Positions 8,886 through 15,663 of a DNA stretch of 24,051 nt are shown piece after piece. This DNA is from JAIVJM01 sp035761505 (GTDB taxonomy: Bacteria; Acidobacteriota; Blastocatellia; Pyrinomonadales; Pyrinomonadaceae). The DNA is taken from the NCBI GenBank assembly GCA_035761505.1, contig DASTQX010000054.1, positions 1 through 24,051 of the forward strand. Direction: 5' to 3'. Each line of letters begins with the position of its first letter. The first letter of the stretch is position 1. A program made the translations under genes and the position numbers. A model generated the notes under the pieces. The model had not been told where the DNA came from. It searched no databases and saw only the letters and a program-made list of their open reading frames with translations.

Positions 8886-8936
8886 GTCTCGTCCCGTCTC
8901 CGAGAAGTGTTCGGCGGCTCACGCCCGGCGCAACCC

Positions 8937-9983
8937 TTACGACTTCGGCGGCCTTCTGAGAATCTCTTCGACGGGCAGCCCCACTTCGGGGACGCCGCCG
9001 AAGCCCGTGCCCGTCTGCCCGGTGCGCAGGCGCTCGCTCGCCATCTGGTAGGCGGTGTCGGGCAGGGGCAGGTACTTCACCTCTCTCGACAGCGTTCCGA
9101 CGTTCTTCAGGTAGAACTCGACGAACTCCCTCACCTCCGGTTTGTCCAAAGACTTGCGGCTGACGTAAATGAAGAGGGGGCGCGACAGAGGGTTGTAAGT
9201 CCCCGCGAGGATGTTCTCCGGGCTCGGCATGACCGGCCCGGCGGTCTTATTCTTGTCCCACTCGATGCCGACGGCCTTCATCCGCGTGCTGTGCGGCGCG
9301 TAGTAGGCGTAAGGGATGTAGCCGAGCGCGTACTTGTTCCCCTCGATGCCCTGCACCAGCACGTTGTCGTCTTCGCTCGCCGTGTAGTCGCCGCGGCTCG
9401 CCTTGGCCTTGCCGACGACCGCCTCCGTGAAGTAGTCGAACGTGCCGGAGTCCGAGCCCGCGCCGAAGAGCGCGATCTTCTCTTTCGGCCACTCAGGGCG
9501 GACGTGATTCCAGTGCGTGACCTTCTCCTGCGCCTCCGGCTCCCAAATCTTCTTGAGGTCGGCCACCGTCATCGAGGTCACCCAGTCGTTTTCCGGGTGG
9601 ACGACCACGGTCAGCGCGTCGAAGGCGACGGGCAGTTCGATGAACTCGACGCCGTTCTGTTTCGCCTGCTCCATCTCCTCCTTGAGGATCGGGCGCGAGG
9701 CGTTCGTAACATCAATCTCGCCGCGCGCGAACTTCTTGAAGCCGCCGCCCGTGCCGGAGATGCCGACCGTCACGCGGACGCCGCCCCGCTTCTCTTTCTG
9801 GAACTCCTCGGCGACGGCCTCGGTGACGGGGAAGACCGTGCTCGACCCGTCTATTTTGATGAGCCGCGCGCCCCCAGCCGCGCCGCCCCCGCCGTTGCCG
9901 GTGTCACCCGGTTTCCCGCAGCCCGCGATTATCAGCACGGAGGCAAGGGCGGTTGGCAGCCCCAGCCGGGTAAAGTTTCTCAT
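8937..9983 (-). CDS. pstS: Phosphate-binding lipoprotein PstS
   Basis: 348 residues from ATG 9983. This start is preferred over in-frame ATGs at 9998 and 10082 because GAGGAG lies 7 nt before it and because it places a lipoprotein signal at the N-terminus (MRNFTRLGLPTALASVLIIAGC; lipobox IAGC, Cys22). A Gly/Ala linker follows, then the PstS opening KIDGSSTVFPVTEAVAEEF with the phosphate-binding Ser/Thr cluster. GAGSDSGTFDYF and YIPYAYYAPH further on are also family features. It is first in the pst series and so is expected to be the most strongly induced gene under phosphate limitation. It is anchored outside the cytoplasmic membrane and delivers phosphate to PstCA. Confidence 0.92.
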   Translation of the reverse strand: MRNFTRLGLPTALASVLIIAGCGKPGDTGNGGGGAAGGARLIKIDGSSTVFPVTEAVAEEFQKEKRGGVRVTVGISGTGGGFKKFARGEIDVTNASRPILKEEMEQAKQNGVEFIELPVAFDALTVVVHPENDWVTSMTVADLKKIWEPEAQEKVTHWNHVRPEWPKEKIALFGAGSDSGTFDYFTEAVVGKAKASRGDYTASEDDNVLVQGIEGNKYALGYIPYAYYAPHSTRMKAVGIEWDKNKTAGPVMPSPENILAGTYNPLSRPLFIYVSRKSLDKPEVREFVEFYLKNVGTLSREVKYLPLPDTAYQMASERLRTGQTGTGFGGVPEVGLPVEEILRRPPKS

Positions 9984-10104
9984 ACGAGTTCTCCTCATCA
10001 AGTGTCGTGGCGGTTTTAAGCTCAAAGAGTCGCGGAACGGCACACGTCTCGCGGAACATTCCCGGCGGATTGGACGCTCCATCCACTCATTCAGGAAACG
10101 CGAA

Positions 10105-10144
10105 ATTGTAAGTGTAGAACACCCATGTTACATCGGTCTGAACA
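10105..10144 (-). promoter_or_regulatory. Candidate PhoB-box-like direct repeats and -10 for pstS
   Basis: On the minus strand three TGT-type words follow each other: TGTTCA (10144-10139), TGTAAC (10132-10127) and TGTTCT (10121-10116), spaced 12 and 11 bp. They are followed by TACAAT (10110-10105) as a -10. A half-site period near 11 bp is how PhoB boxes are built, but the words match the enterobacterial TGTCACA only loosely. No TTGACA-like -35 is present, as in activator-dependent Pho promoters. Tentative. Confidence 0.3.
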
Positions 10145-10267
10145 ACGCCTGAGGGTCGCTTTGTCTCACGATGCAGGTGAGCCAACAATATTTGGGACTG
10201 ACACAGGTTCGGCTCACCAACATCTGGTGGCCGCTTTGAATTGTGAGGCCAAGCAGCCGGAGAACAT

Positions 10268-10295
10268 CCGCCCGCGACACAACTCACGCGGGCGG
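10268..10295 (-). terminator. GC-rich hairpin after the graspetide ligase gene
   Basis: Perfect 9-bp stem CCGCCCGCG / CGCGGGCGG with a 10-nt loop, 20 nt beyond the stop codon of the MdnC-like gene. No T-run follows on the minus strand, so this is either a weak or Rho-assisted terminator or a 3'-protecting hairpin. Confidence 0.45.
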
Positions 10296-10314
10296 CCCTC
10301 CGGCTCAGGAATGG

Positions 10315-11325
10315 TCAGGAAGAGAAGGGAGAGGCGGGGAGGCGGCGGCGAGAGTGACCCAGAAGAACATCGGCGATGGCGTCGGAGACGGGCAGGCCGG
10401 GGCTCCGTTCGAGCCAGAAGAACTCGCCGACGGGGTTGACTTCCAGAAAGACGTGCCGCCCGTCCGGCGTGACGATGATGTCAATCGCGCCGTAGTTCAG
10501 GACGAAGTAATCCATCAGGCGCAGGAGTTTTTCTTCGACCTCGCGCGGGAGTTCGTAAGTCTTCCATTCCTCGACCAGCCGGAGGCCGTCGCGCCGCCAG
10601 TCGTGCGCGGCGCGCGCGGAGCTTTGCGAATCTATGGAGGCTGTCATGATGCGGTTGCCGACGATGGTGACGCGGAGTTCGAGCGCCTTCGGAATCATCT
10701 CCTGAAAAGTCATCGGGCAGAGGCTCAGGCCGGAGAGGTCTGCGAGGTCTTCGGGCTGCAACTGATTGGTGAAGACGACAAGCTCTTGCCCGCCCTCGTA
10801 AACCGCGAAGGACGAGAGCATCTTGGTCACTATCCCGCCCTCGCAACTCTCTGCGAAGGCGCGGACGGTCGAAGGGTCGTTCGTCGTCAGCGTGCGCGGG
10901 ATTTCCAGCCCGACTTCGCGCGCCACCTGTAACTGAAGCTGCTTGTTCTCGGCATGACGGATGTGCTGCACCGCGTCCATGCGGAAGGCTTTGAGGCTGG
11001 CGAGCATGCTTTGGGCGGAGGCGCGCGCCTCCCCGATGGAGGCGCGGCGCAGTTGCCTGTCGAGCGTCGTCGGAAGCCGCGCCCCGAAGTTGAGGCGGCG
11101 GTGCCAGACGGCGGTGACTTCGCGCAGGTCAAACTCGCCTTCGTCGTTCGTAAGCGTCAGGCGCTCGTCGCCGCCGTCTCTGCCGTAGTAGGCCGAGAGA
11201 CGCGTCTCGGTCGGGTAGCGGTCGGTGTCGAAGCGAATCGCCTCTCCGCCCTTGCGCGCGACGGCTTGTGCCACCATCGAGACGCTCTCGTTGTCGGCGC
11301 TGTGTGTGATGATGAGAACGGTCAT
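10315..11325 (-). CDS. mdnC: MdnC/MvdD-like ATP-grasp graspetide ligase (lactone-forming type)
   Basis: 336 residues from ATG 11325; the frame stays open to 11397, but that extension is encoded by the heptamer repeat. The opening MTVLIITHSADNESV and RFDTDRYPTE matches the MdnC/MvdD branch of microviridin maturases. The N-terminal pre-ATP-grasp part is ~1-120. The ATP-grasp core includes HAENKQLQLQVA (~124-135), TLTTNDP, the substrate-side PMTFQEMIPKALELRV (~204-219) and the Mg/ATP carboxylate motif HVFLEVNP (291-298) followed by VGEFFWLE. In characterised systems MdnC/MvdD makes the two omega-ester bonds (Thr-Asp, Ser-Glu) by activating side-chain carboxylates with ATP. It lies 75 nt after the MdnB-like gene, with no clear ribosome site. 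The role on this particular precursor is inferred. Confidence 0.88.
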   Translation of the reverse strand: MTVLIITHSADNESVSMVAQAVARKGGEAIRFDTDRYPTETRLSAYYGRDGGDERLTLTNDEGEFDLREVTAVWHRRLNFGARLPTTLDRQLRRASIGEARASAQSMLASLKAFRMDAVQHIRHAENKQLQLQVAREVGLEIPRTLTTNDPSTVRAFAESCEGGIVTKMLSSFAVYEGGQELVVFTNQLQPEDLADLSGLSLCPMTFQEMIPKALELRVTIVGNRIMTASIDSQSSARAAHDWRRDGLRLVEEWKTYELPREVEEKLLRLMDYFVLNYGAIDIIVTPDGRHVFLEVNPVGEFFWLERSPGLPVSDAIADVLLGHSRRRLPASPFSS

Positions 11326-11337
11326 AAGATTCAAGGT

Positions 11338-11409
11338 GATAAGTGATGAGTGATAAGTGATAAGAAAGAGCAGGCGGCTTTTCTGATCACTTATCACTCA
11401 TCACTTATC
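11338..11409. repeat. Inverted arrays of a GTGATRA heptamer between the two ligase genes
   Basis: Left arm 11338-11361 and right arm 11386-11409 are perfect 24-bp reverse complements around a 24-nt loop. Each arm is a tandem array of a 7-bp unit (GTGATAA/GTGATGA). The right arm encodes the last codons and stop of the MdnB-like gene. The transcript could form a very stable hairpin between the two ligase genes. The heptamer structure resembles the short tandemly repeated repetitive (STRR) sequences known from cyanobacteria. Confidence 0.85.
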
Positions 11410-12390
11410 TCTTAATAATTCTTCCGCGATGGCTTCCGAGATGGGCAGGCCGAGGTCGCGTTCGAGCATGCCCCACTCGCCGCCGGGGTTGACTTCGAGG
11501 AAGACGTGCTCGCCCGAAGGGGTTTGGATTAAATCTATCGCGCCGTAGACGAGCCCCAACTCAGACATCAGAGCCCGCAGGCCGCTTAAGGTTTCGGCGG
11601 GCAGTTCGGCCCCCTGCCAACGACACTCGCCGGGCGCGGCCCTCCGCCAGTCGGTCTGCCCGCGTGACGTGCCGCTCGCGTCCAGCGCGCCCACAAAGGC
11701 TTCGCCCGCCACCCACGCGACGCGCAACTCGCACGCCTTCGGAATCAGCTCTTGAAAAACCATGGGGCTGTGGCGCAGCGCCTCCGCGCCCGCAAGGTCT
11801 TCCTCGCGGACTCGGCTCGTGTAGACGAAGAGGGGGGCGGCCTTCATGCTCATCGTGAGCGGACGGAGGAGCTTCGCCACCGTCCGGCCTTCGGTCTCGG
11901 CGAAGAACTGCCGGGCCGCTTCCGGGTCGTTAGTGACGAGCGTGCGAGGGACGCGCAGGCCCGCCCGCTCGGCGACGCGGAGTTGTCGCTGTTTGTTTTC
12001 CGCCGCGCGCTCGCGCTGAAGGTCGTTGACCCAGCGGGCGTCGTGCAGCGCGTCGAGGAAGCCTTCGAGCGCGGCGGCAGATTCTCTGACGCACATCTCT
12101 CGGAAACGCTCCTCAAGGTCTTCACCCATCCGCGGCGGCCAGAGCTTCCGCGCCCAGACGGCGCGCACCTCTTCGGCGACTATCCGCTCGCCCGTCTCCG
12201 AGACGAGTTGCGCGGCGCGGTCGTCACCCGCGCGGGCCGAGAGCTTGACGGTGGAGGGGAAGAGGTCTGTGTTCAGGCGGAACGGGCGCGCGCCTTTGCG
12301 CGCGAGGGCTTCGGCGACCAGATCAATGGTATAGAAATCCCCGCTGTGCGTCAGTAGCAGAACGTCGGCACGCGATGCTCTTGAAGACAT
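11401..12390 (-). CDS. mdnB: MdnB/MvdC-like ATP-grasp graspetide ligase (lactam-forming type)
   Basis: 329 residues. The opening VLLLTHSGDFYTIDLVAEAL and FRLNTDLFP is the MdnB/MvdC signature, as are VWARKLWPP (~79-86), CVRESAAALEGFLDAL (~100-115), AENKQRQLRVAERAGL (~130-145), PMVFQELIPKACELRV (~209-224), VGALDASG and the terminal HVFLEVNP (295-302) with GGEWGMLERDLGLPISEAIA. In microviridin biosynthesis this enzyme makes the omega-amide (Lys-Glu) after MdnC has made the esters. It follows the precursor gene by 200 nt and no Shine-Dalgarno is visible, so expression may be low relative to the precursor. Its last codons lie in the heptamer repeat. The two ligases are clearly related to each other but distinct. 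Confidence 0.9.
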   Translation of the reverse strand: MSSRASRADVLLLTHSGDFYTIDLVAEALARKGARPFRLNTDLFPSTVKLSARAGDDRAAQLVSETGERIVAEEVRAVWARKLWPPRMGEDLEERFREMCVRESAAALEGFLDALHDARWVNDLQRERAAENKQRQLRVAERAGLRVPRTLVTNDPEAARQFFAETEGRTVAKLLRPLTMSMKAAPLFVYTSRVREEDLAGAEALRHSPMVFQELIPKACELRVAWVAGEAFVGALDASGTSRGQTDWRRAAPGECRWQGAELPAETLSGLRALMSELGLVYGAIDLIQTPSGEHVFLEVNPGGEWGMLERDLGLPISEAIAEELLRDK

Positions 12391-12428
12391 GCGGTCGAAA
12401 TGAGAAGTTCAGGAGTGCCGACCCGCGA

Positions 12429-12530
12429 AGGCCCGCGACAGAAGCGCGCCGTCCTCGAAGGGGGAAGAGGAAGAGCTTCCAACCGCTAAGGCTTCGACGC
12501 GAGCCGGCATCTCGAATGCCTCGCGGGCCT
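12429..12530. repeat. Inverted repeat and nested hairpin between precursor and first ligase gene
   Basis: AGGCCCGCGA (12429-12438) and TCGCGGGCCT (12521-12530) are perfect 10-bp reverse complements separated by 82 nt. Directly beside the second arm is a small hairpin GGCAT-ctcga-ATGCC (12506-12520). The whole sits in the 200-nt gap 12391-12590, which has no gene. It could slow transcription or stabilise the upstream precursor message. No T-run, so not a classical terminator. Confidence 0.5.
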
Positions 12531-12590
12531 ACTCGCCCCGGTAGTTGCCTAACGGTCGCGCGGGCGCGCTCGGCTGGCTAAGTGGCGAAG

Positions 12591-12779
12591 TTACCACGGC
12601 TCGCTCTCGTCGCTGTCGGACGGGTACTTGTGGGTCTGATCCATCTCGTCCCAGTCGGACGGGTATTTCAGCGTCGCGATTCCCTCTCCCTCGACGTTCT
12701 GGCCTTCGAGGAAGCGGGCGAAGAACGGCTGGGCGCTCTTTGAGTCCTGACCTGCGCGTGCGTCTTTGTTTTCTGGCAT
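12591..12779 (-). CDS. mdnA: Microviridin-like graspetide precursor peptide with two tandem cores
   Basis: 62 residues. The start is well supported: AGGAG lies 8 nt before ATG 12779. The leader carries PFFARFLEGQ (18-27), the conserved helix recognised by MdnB/MdnC ligases. The C-terminus has two cores in a 13-residue tandem repeat: TLKYPSDWDE (36-45) and THKYPSDSDE (49-58), ending SEPW. By analogy with TxKYPSDxEE microviridins, expected links are T36-D42 and T49-D55 esters, S41-D44 and S54-D57 esters, and K38-E45 and K51-E58 amides. Unlike the usual core, the first of the two acidic residues is Asp (D44, D57), and the aromatic residue is Ser56 in the second core. Such peptides are commonly serine-protease inhibitors; the activity here is unknown. 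The gene lies between the exporter genes and the ligase genes and has its own promoter. Confidence 0.94.
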   Translation of the reverse strand: MPENKDARAGQDSKSAQPFFARFLEGQNVEGEGIATLKYPSDWDEMDQTHKYPSDSDESEPW

Positions 12780-12831
12780 TGATTTATCTCCTGATTACTG
12801 GATTGAGGTGAGGCGTTGCTGGGACGGCGAA

Positions 12832-12860
12832 ATCATACGCCGAACCGTCAGGACGGTCAA
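12832..12860 (-). promoter_or_regulatory. sigma70-type promoter for the precursor gene
   Basis: On the minus strand TTGACC (12860-12855), a 17-bp spacer and TATGAT (12837-12832). Both hexamers match the consensus at five of six positions with ideal spacing. Predicted start of transcription is near 12825, giving a ~45-nt leader that ends in the AGGAG ribosome site of the precursor. Confidence 0.7.
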
Positions 12861-12902
12861 CGAACGCCGGCACGGCGATCCCGCGCGGCAAAAGAGTCAC
12901 GT

Positions 12903-13784
12903 CTATTCACCCGCGTAGCTGATCTCCTGTCGGCGGATGTGAAGACCGGCGAGGACGAGTGTCAGCGCGGTGAAGACGAGCAGGCTGGGGACGGAAATCC
13001 ATGCGGGCGTCGGCTCGGCGAGCACGGCGAAGGGGCCCTGCGGCGGGGGGACGGGCACGAGCGAGTGAAGGTAATGAATGACGCTCACCTTCTTCAGCAA
13101 CGGCGGCAGCAGAAAGTTGATCCACTCCCAGCCGTAGATGAGCCCCGCCGGGATGATCGGGTTTCTGAAGAACAGACCGACGATCAGAAAAACTGCTCCG
13201 TAACCGACGCACGCGAGCACCGTAATGCCGGTGTATGTGAGTGCCTGCCCGAAACCGGGGCCGTCGAAAACATAGTCCATGCTCTGTGACGGGAAGAGCC
13301 CGAAGTAGAGCAGGGCGAACGAGCCGAGCGTCGAGATGCCGAACAGCGTGACGGTCGCCACCAGCCCCGATAAGTATTTCCCGACGACGAGCACTTCGCG
13401 TCGCACGGGCGCGAGAAAGTAGTAGTGCAAACTCCGGTCAACGACCTCGCCGCGAAACAGATTCATGAAGACCCACGCGCAACCGAAGAACAGGAGCGTG
13501 CGCAGAATCAGCGCGCCGTAGATAATGGAGTAGATGACGCTCATCTCCGCGAAGTCCTCAGTCTCCCCCCCCGCAGACGGCAAGAAGACGGCGACCGCCG
13601 CGAGCACCGTCAGCGGGAGTCCCGCGAGTACGTAGAGCAGCAGGGCGCGGCGACCGAGGAAGTTTCTTCCGAGTTCGAGGCGCAGGACGGCGAGCGTCTG
13701 CCGCGCCCAGAGCGACCAGTTAAGATTCGTCGCCTCGCCGCCCCCCGCCACACGCTTCTCGCTCGTCTCAACCGTAGAACTCAA
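12903..13784 (-). CDS. ABC-2 type membrane permease (exporter pair 2)
   Basis: 293 residues. Start TTG at 13784, supported by AGGAGG 9 nt upstream and by a TTGA overlap with the stop of the preceding ATPase gene. An N-terminal ~40-residue cytoplasmic stretch is followed by about six membrane helices (LLLYVLAGLPLTVLAAVAVF, IIYGALILRTLLFFGCAWVF, a pair around 150-190, one around 200-225 and a last one before LHIRRQEISYAGE). YYFLAPVRREVLVVGKYLSG is the cytoplasmic coupling region typical of ABC-2 permeases. It is the membrane half of the exporter whose ATPase is encoded just upstream. Its position next to the precursor suggests peptide export or self-protection, but the substrate is not shown by the sequence. 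Confidence 0.85.
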   Translation of the reverse strand: MSSTVETSEKRVAGGGEATNLNWSLWARQTLAVLRLELGRNFLGRRALLLYVLAGLPLTVLAAVAVFLPSAGGETEDFAEMSVIYSIIYGALILRTLLFFGCAWVFMNLFRGEVVDRSLHYYFLAPVRREVLVVGKYLSGLVATVTLFGISTLGSFALLYFGLFPSQSMDYVFDGPGFGQALTYTGITVLACVGYGAVFLIVGLFFRNPIIPAGLIYGWEWINFLLPPLLKKVSVIHYLHSLVPVPPPQGPFAVLAEPTPAWISVPSLLVFTALTLVLAGLHIRRQEISYAGE

Positions 13785-14746
13785 CTTACGCGCCCTCCTT
13801 CGGAACTAATCAGATATTGGTAAACGGCACTCAGGTCGTCGTCCGCCGGGGCGACCGATTCGACCTGAAGGTGATTCTCCGTCACGAGCCGGTTGAGCAG
13901 CAGGTAAAAGTCGTCGGGCCGTCGCGTCTTGACGAACAGCCCCCGCCGGTCGTCGTGGATGCGCGCCTCGACGGTGTGCTCGTGCTCGAAGAGGCGCGCG
14001 GCTAAAACCTGCGGGCGGTCGCAGCGCACGAGGATTTGCATCGGGTGCTCCTCAATCTCGTCGCGCACGCCTTGCACGCCGCCCTCCGCGACGACGTAGC
14101 CGTTGTGCATCAACACCACGCTGTCGGACATCATGTCAACTTCGTGCAGGATGTGACTTGAGATGACGAGGTACAAGCCTTCCGCCGCGAGTGACTGAAA
14201 CAGGCGGATGATCTCGGCGCGCGCCATCGGGTCGAGTCCGTTTAAAGGCTCGTCGAGGATGAGCACGGAAGGGTTATGGGCAATCGCCTGCGCGAGCCGG
14301 ATGCGCTGCCTCATGCCTTTGCTGTAGCCCGCCACCTTGCGCTCGGACGCGTCCTGCATGGACACGCGTTCGAGCGCCGCCTGCGTCAAATCCCGCACCT
14401 CGCCTCTCGCGTAGCCGTGAACGCTCAGGTAGAACTCGATGAAGTCGCGTCCCGTCATGCCGCGCGGGAAGGAATCGAACTGCGAGCAGTAGCCGACTTT
14501 GCGGAAGAGTTTTTCCGGGTCGTGCGGGCTGGTGCCGAGCACGCTGATCGTCCCGCGCGTCGGTCGCAGCAGCCCCGTCATCAAGTTCATCAAGGTCGTC
14601 TTGCCCGAACCGTTCGGGCCGACGAGGCTCGTGATGCCCGGCGCGATTGCCAGATTGACGCGGTTGACGCCGAGTATCTCGCCGTAGAATTTTGAGACGC
14701 CCTCGAAGACGATCATCCCCTCGGCGTTCGTTGTCCGTGTCGTCAT
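13781..14746 (-). CDS. ABC transporter ATP-binding protein (exporter pair 2)
   Basis: 321 residues from ATG 14746, chosen because this ATG overlaps the stop of the upstream permease as ATGA; the frame stays open to 14878. Walker A GPNGSGKTT (43-51), an ABC signature of variant form YSKGMRQR (141-148) and Walker B VLILDEPLNGLDP (161-173) are present, then SSHILHEV with the switch His. It belongs to the CcmA/NatA-like drug and peptide exporter ATPases. About 100 C-terminal residues (MQILVRCDRPQVLAARLF and beyond) form the usual accessory domain. It partners the following permease. Confidence 0.88.
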   Translation of the reverse strand: MTTRTTNAEGMIVFEGVSKFYGEILGVNRVNLAIAPGITSLVGPNGSGKTTLMNLMTGLLRPTRGTISVLGTSPHDPEKLFRKVGYCSQFDSFPRGMTGRDFIEFYLSVHGYARGEVRDLTQAALERVSMQDASERKVAGYSKGMRQRIRLAQAIAHNPSVLILDEPLNGLDPMARAEIIRLFQSLAAEGLYLVISSHILHEVDMMSDSVVLMHNGYVVAEGGVQGVRDEIEEHPMQILVRCDRPQVLAARLFEHEHTVEARIHDDRRGLFVKTRRPDDFYLLLNRLVTENHLQVESVAPADDDLSAVYQYLISSEGGRVS

Positions 14747-15663
14747 TTGATCACTTCGTAAGCGCGGACTCTGCGCGCGAGCAGCCAGAGGCAGGCGAGG
14801 CAGACCAGAGCGATCACCAGCCAGCAGACCCACAGCGGCGGCTCGCGCAACACGACATTGGTAAAGCTTCTGCCCCAAGCGTCCTCGACGTTAAAGCGAC
14901 CCAGCTCCCGCGTGAACTGGCCGAAGAGTCCGCGCCAGATTTTCTTCATCAAAGCCGAGGGGCTGATCAAGTGCCCCAACCGTGTGTGGAACAGTTCGTT
15001 GACGATCTCGCCGAAGGCGGGCGGGATGAAGAACAGTCCGATCAGCGCGCCGCTCGCTACGACGCGCCAACGCACCCACGCCGAGATCGCCAGCGAGAGC
15101 AGCGAGAGCAGCACAATCCACGTCATGCTCCCGACGAAGATGGCCCCCGCCATCCACACATTCGACGCGAACCAGCCCGCGCCTTCGAGATACGCTTGCA
15201 GGAGGAAGAGCAGAAGTCCCGGCACCCACGTCACGAGCGACAGCAAAATAATGAGTACCGTCATCTTTCCGAGCACGTATTCGGCGCGCGAGAACGGGCG
15301 GCACAGATAGAGCGGCAAGCCGTTATTCGCCAAGTCACGCGAGACGAGCACGGGGCCGACGAGCACCGTGAGGATGAAGGCGAGCCAGCCCTGCACTTCG
15401 ACGAAGTACTGGAAGAACGAGGCGTTGATCGGCAACAACTCGCGCACGTCAATTTGCATGAGCGCGATGGCGTTCGAGTTATGGCGCAGGTAGATGAGGA
15501 TCGCCGCGACGAGCGGGTAGATGAAGCACAGGCAGAAGAGCGCGGTCAAGAGCTTCGAGCCGAACACGTCGCGCAGCGCGTAGCGCGGGAGGACGAGAAA
15601 GCGCGCCCACTCCGGCGTGAGCCCGCCTTCGTACTGCCGGTAGCTGTTTTCAAAGACGGCCAT
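14743..15663 (-). CDS. ABC-2 type membrane permease (exporter pair 1)
   Basis: 306 residues, about six membrane helices: KLLTALFCLCFIYPLVAAIL, WLAFILTVLVGPVLVS, VLIILLSLVTWVPGLLLFLL, IFVGSMTWIVLLSLLSLAIS, VASGALIGLFFIPPAF and a final helix around WVCWLVIALVCLACLWLL. LYLCRPFSRAEYVLGKM is the cytoplasmic coupling segment seen in ABC-2 permeases. It overlaps the 3' end of its ATPase gene by 14 bp and the next ATPase gene by 4 bp, so all four exporter genes are translationally coupled. Substrate unknown. Confidence 0.85.
   Translation of the reverse strand: MAVFENSYRQYEGGLTPEWARFLVLPRYALRDVFGSKLLTALFCLCFIYPLVAAILIYLRHNSNAIALMQIDVRELLPINASFFQYFVEVQGWLAFILTVLVGPVLVSRDLANNGLPLYLCRPFSRAEYVLGKMTVLIILLSLVTWVPGLLLFLLQAYLEGAGWFASNVWMAGAIFVGSMTWIVLLSLLSLAISAWVRWRVVASGALIGLFFIPPAFGEIVNELFHTRLGHLISPSALMKKIWRGLFGQFTRELGRFNVEDAWGRSFTNVVLREPPLWVCWLVIALVCLACLWLLARRVRAYEVIK

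Larger units (their letters stand above)
9984..10314. other. Intergenic region between graspetide genes and pstS
   Basis: 331 bp with no credible gene. It holds the hairpin 3' of the last ligase gene (10268-10295), a perfect 8-bp inverted repeat GGTGAGCC (10176-10183) / GGCTCACC (10211-10218) around a 27-nt AT-richer spacer, and the candidate Pho-type repeats and -10 element at 10105-10144. The distance from that -10 to the pstS ATG is about 120 nt, which would give a long leader. Confidence 0.5.

Noticed and set aside
8394..10019. Plus-strand open frame of 541 codons
   Set aside because: Lies antisense to pstC and pstS, which are certain; extremely Arg/Asp/His-rich, no family features.
10176..10218. 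8-bp inverted repeat GGTGAGCC/GGCTCACC as an operator
   Set aside because: Long 27-nt spacing and distance from the pstS start make a specific role unsupported; recorded only as part of the intergenic region.
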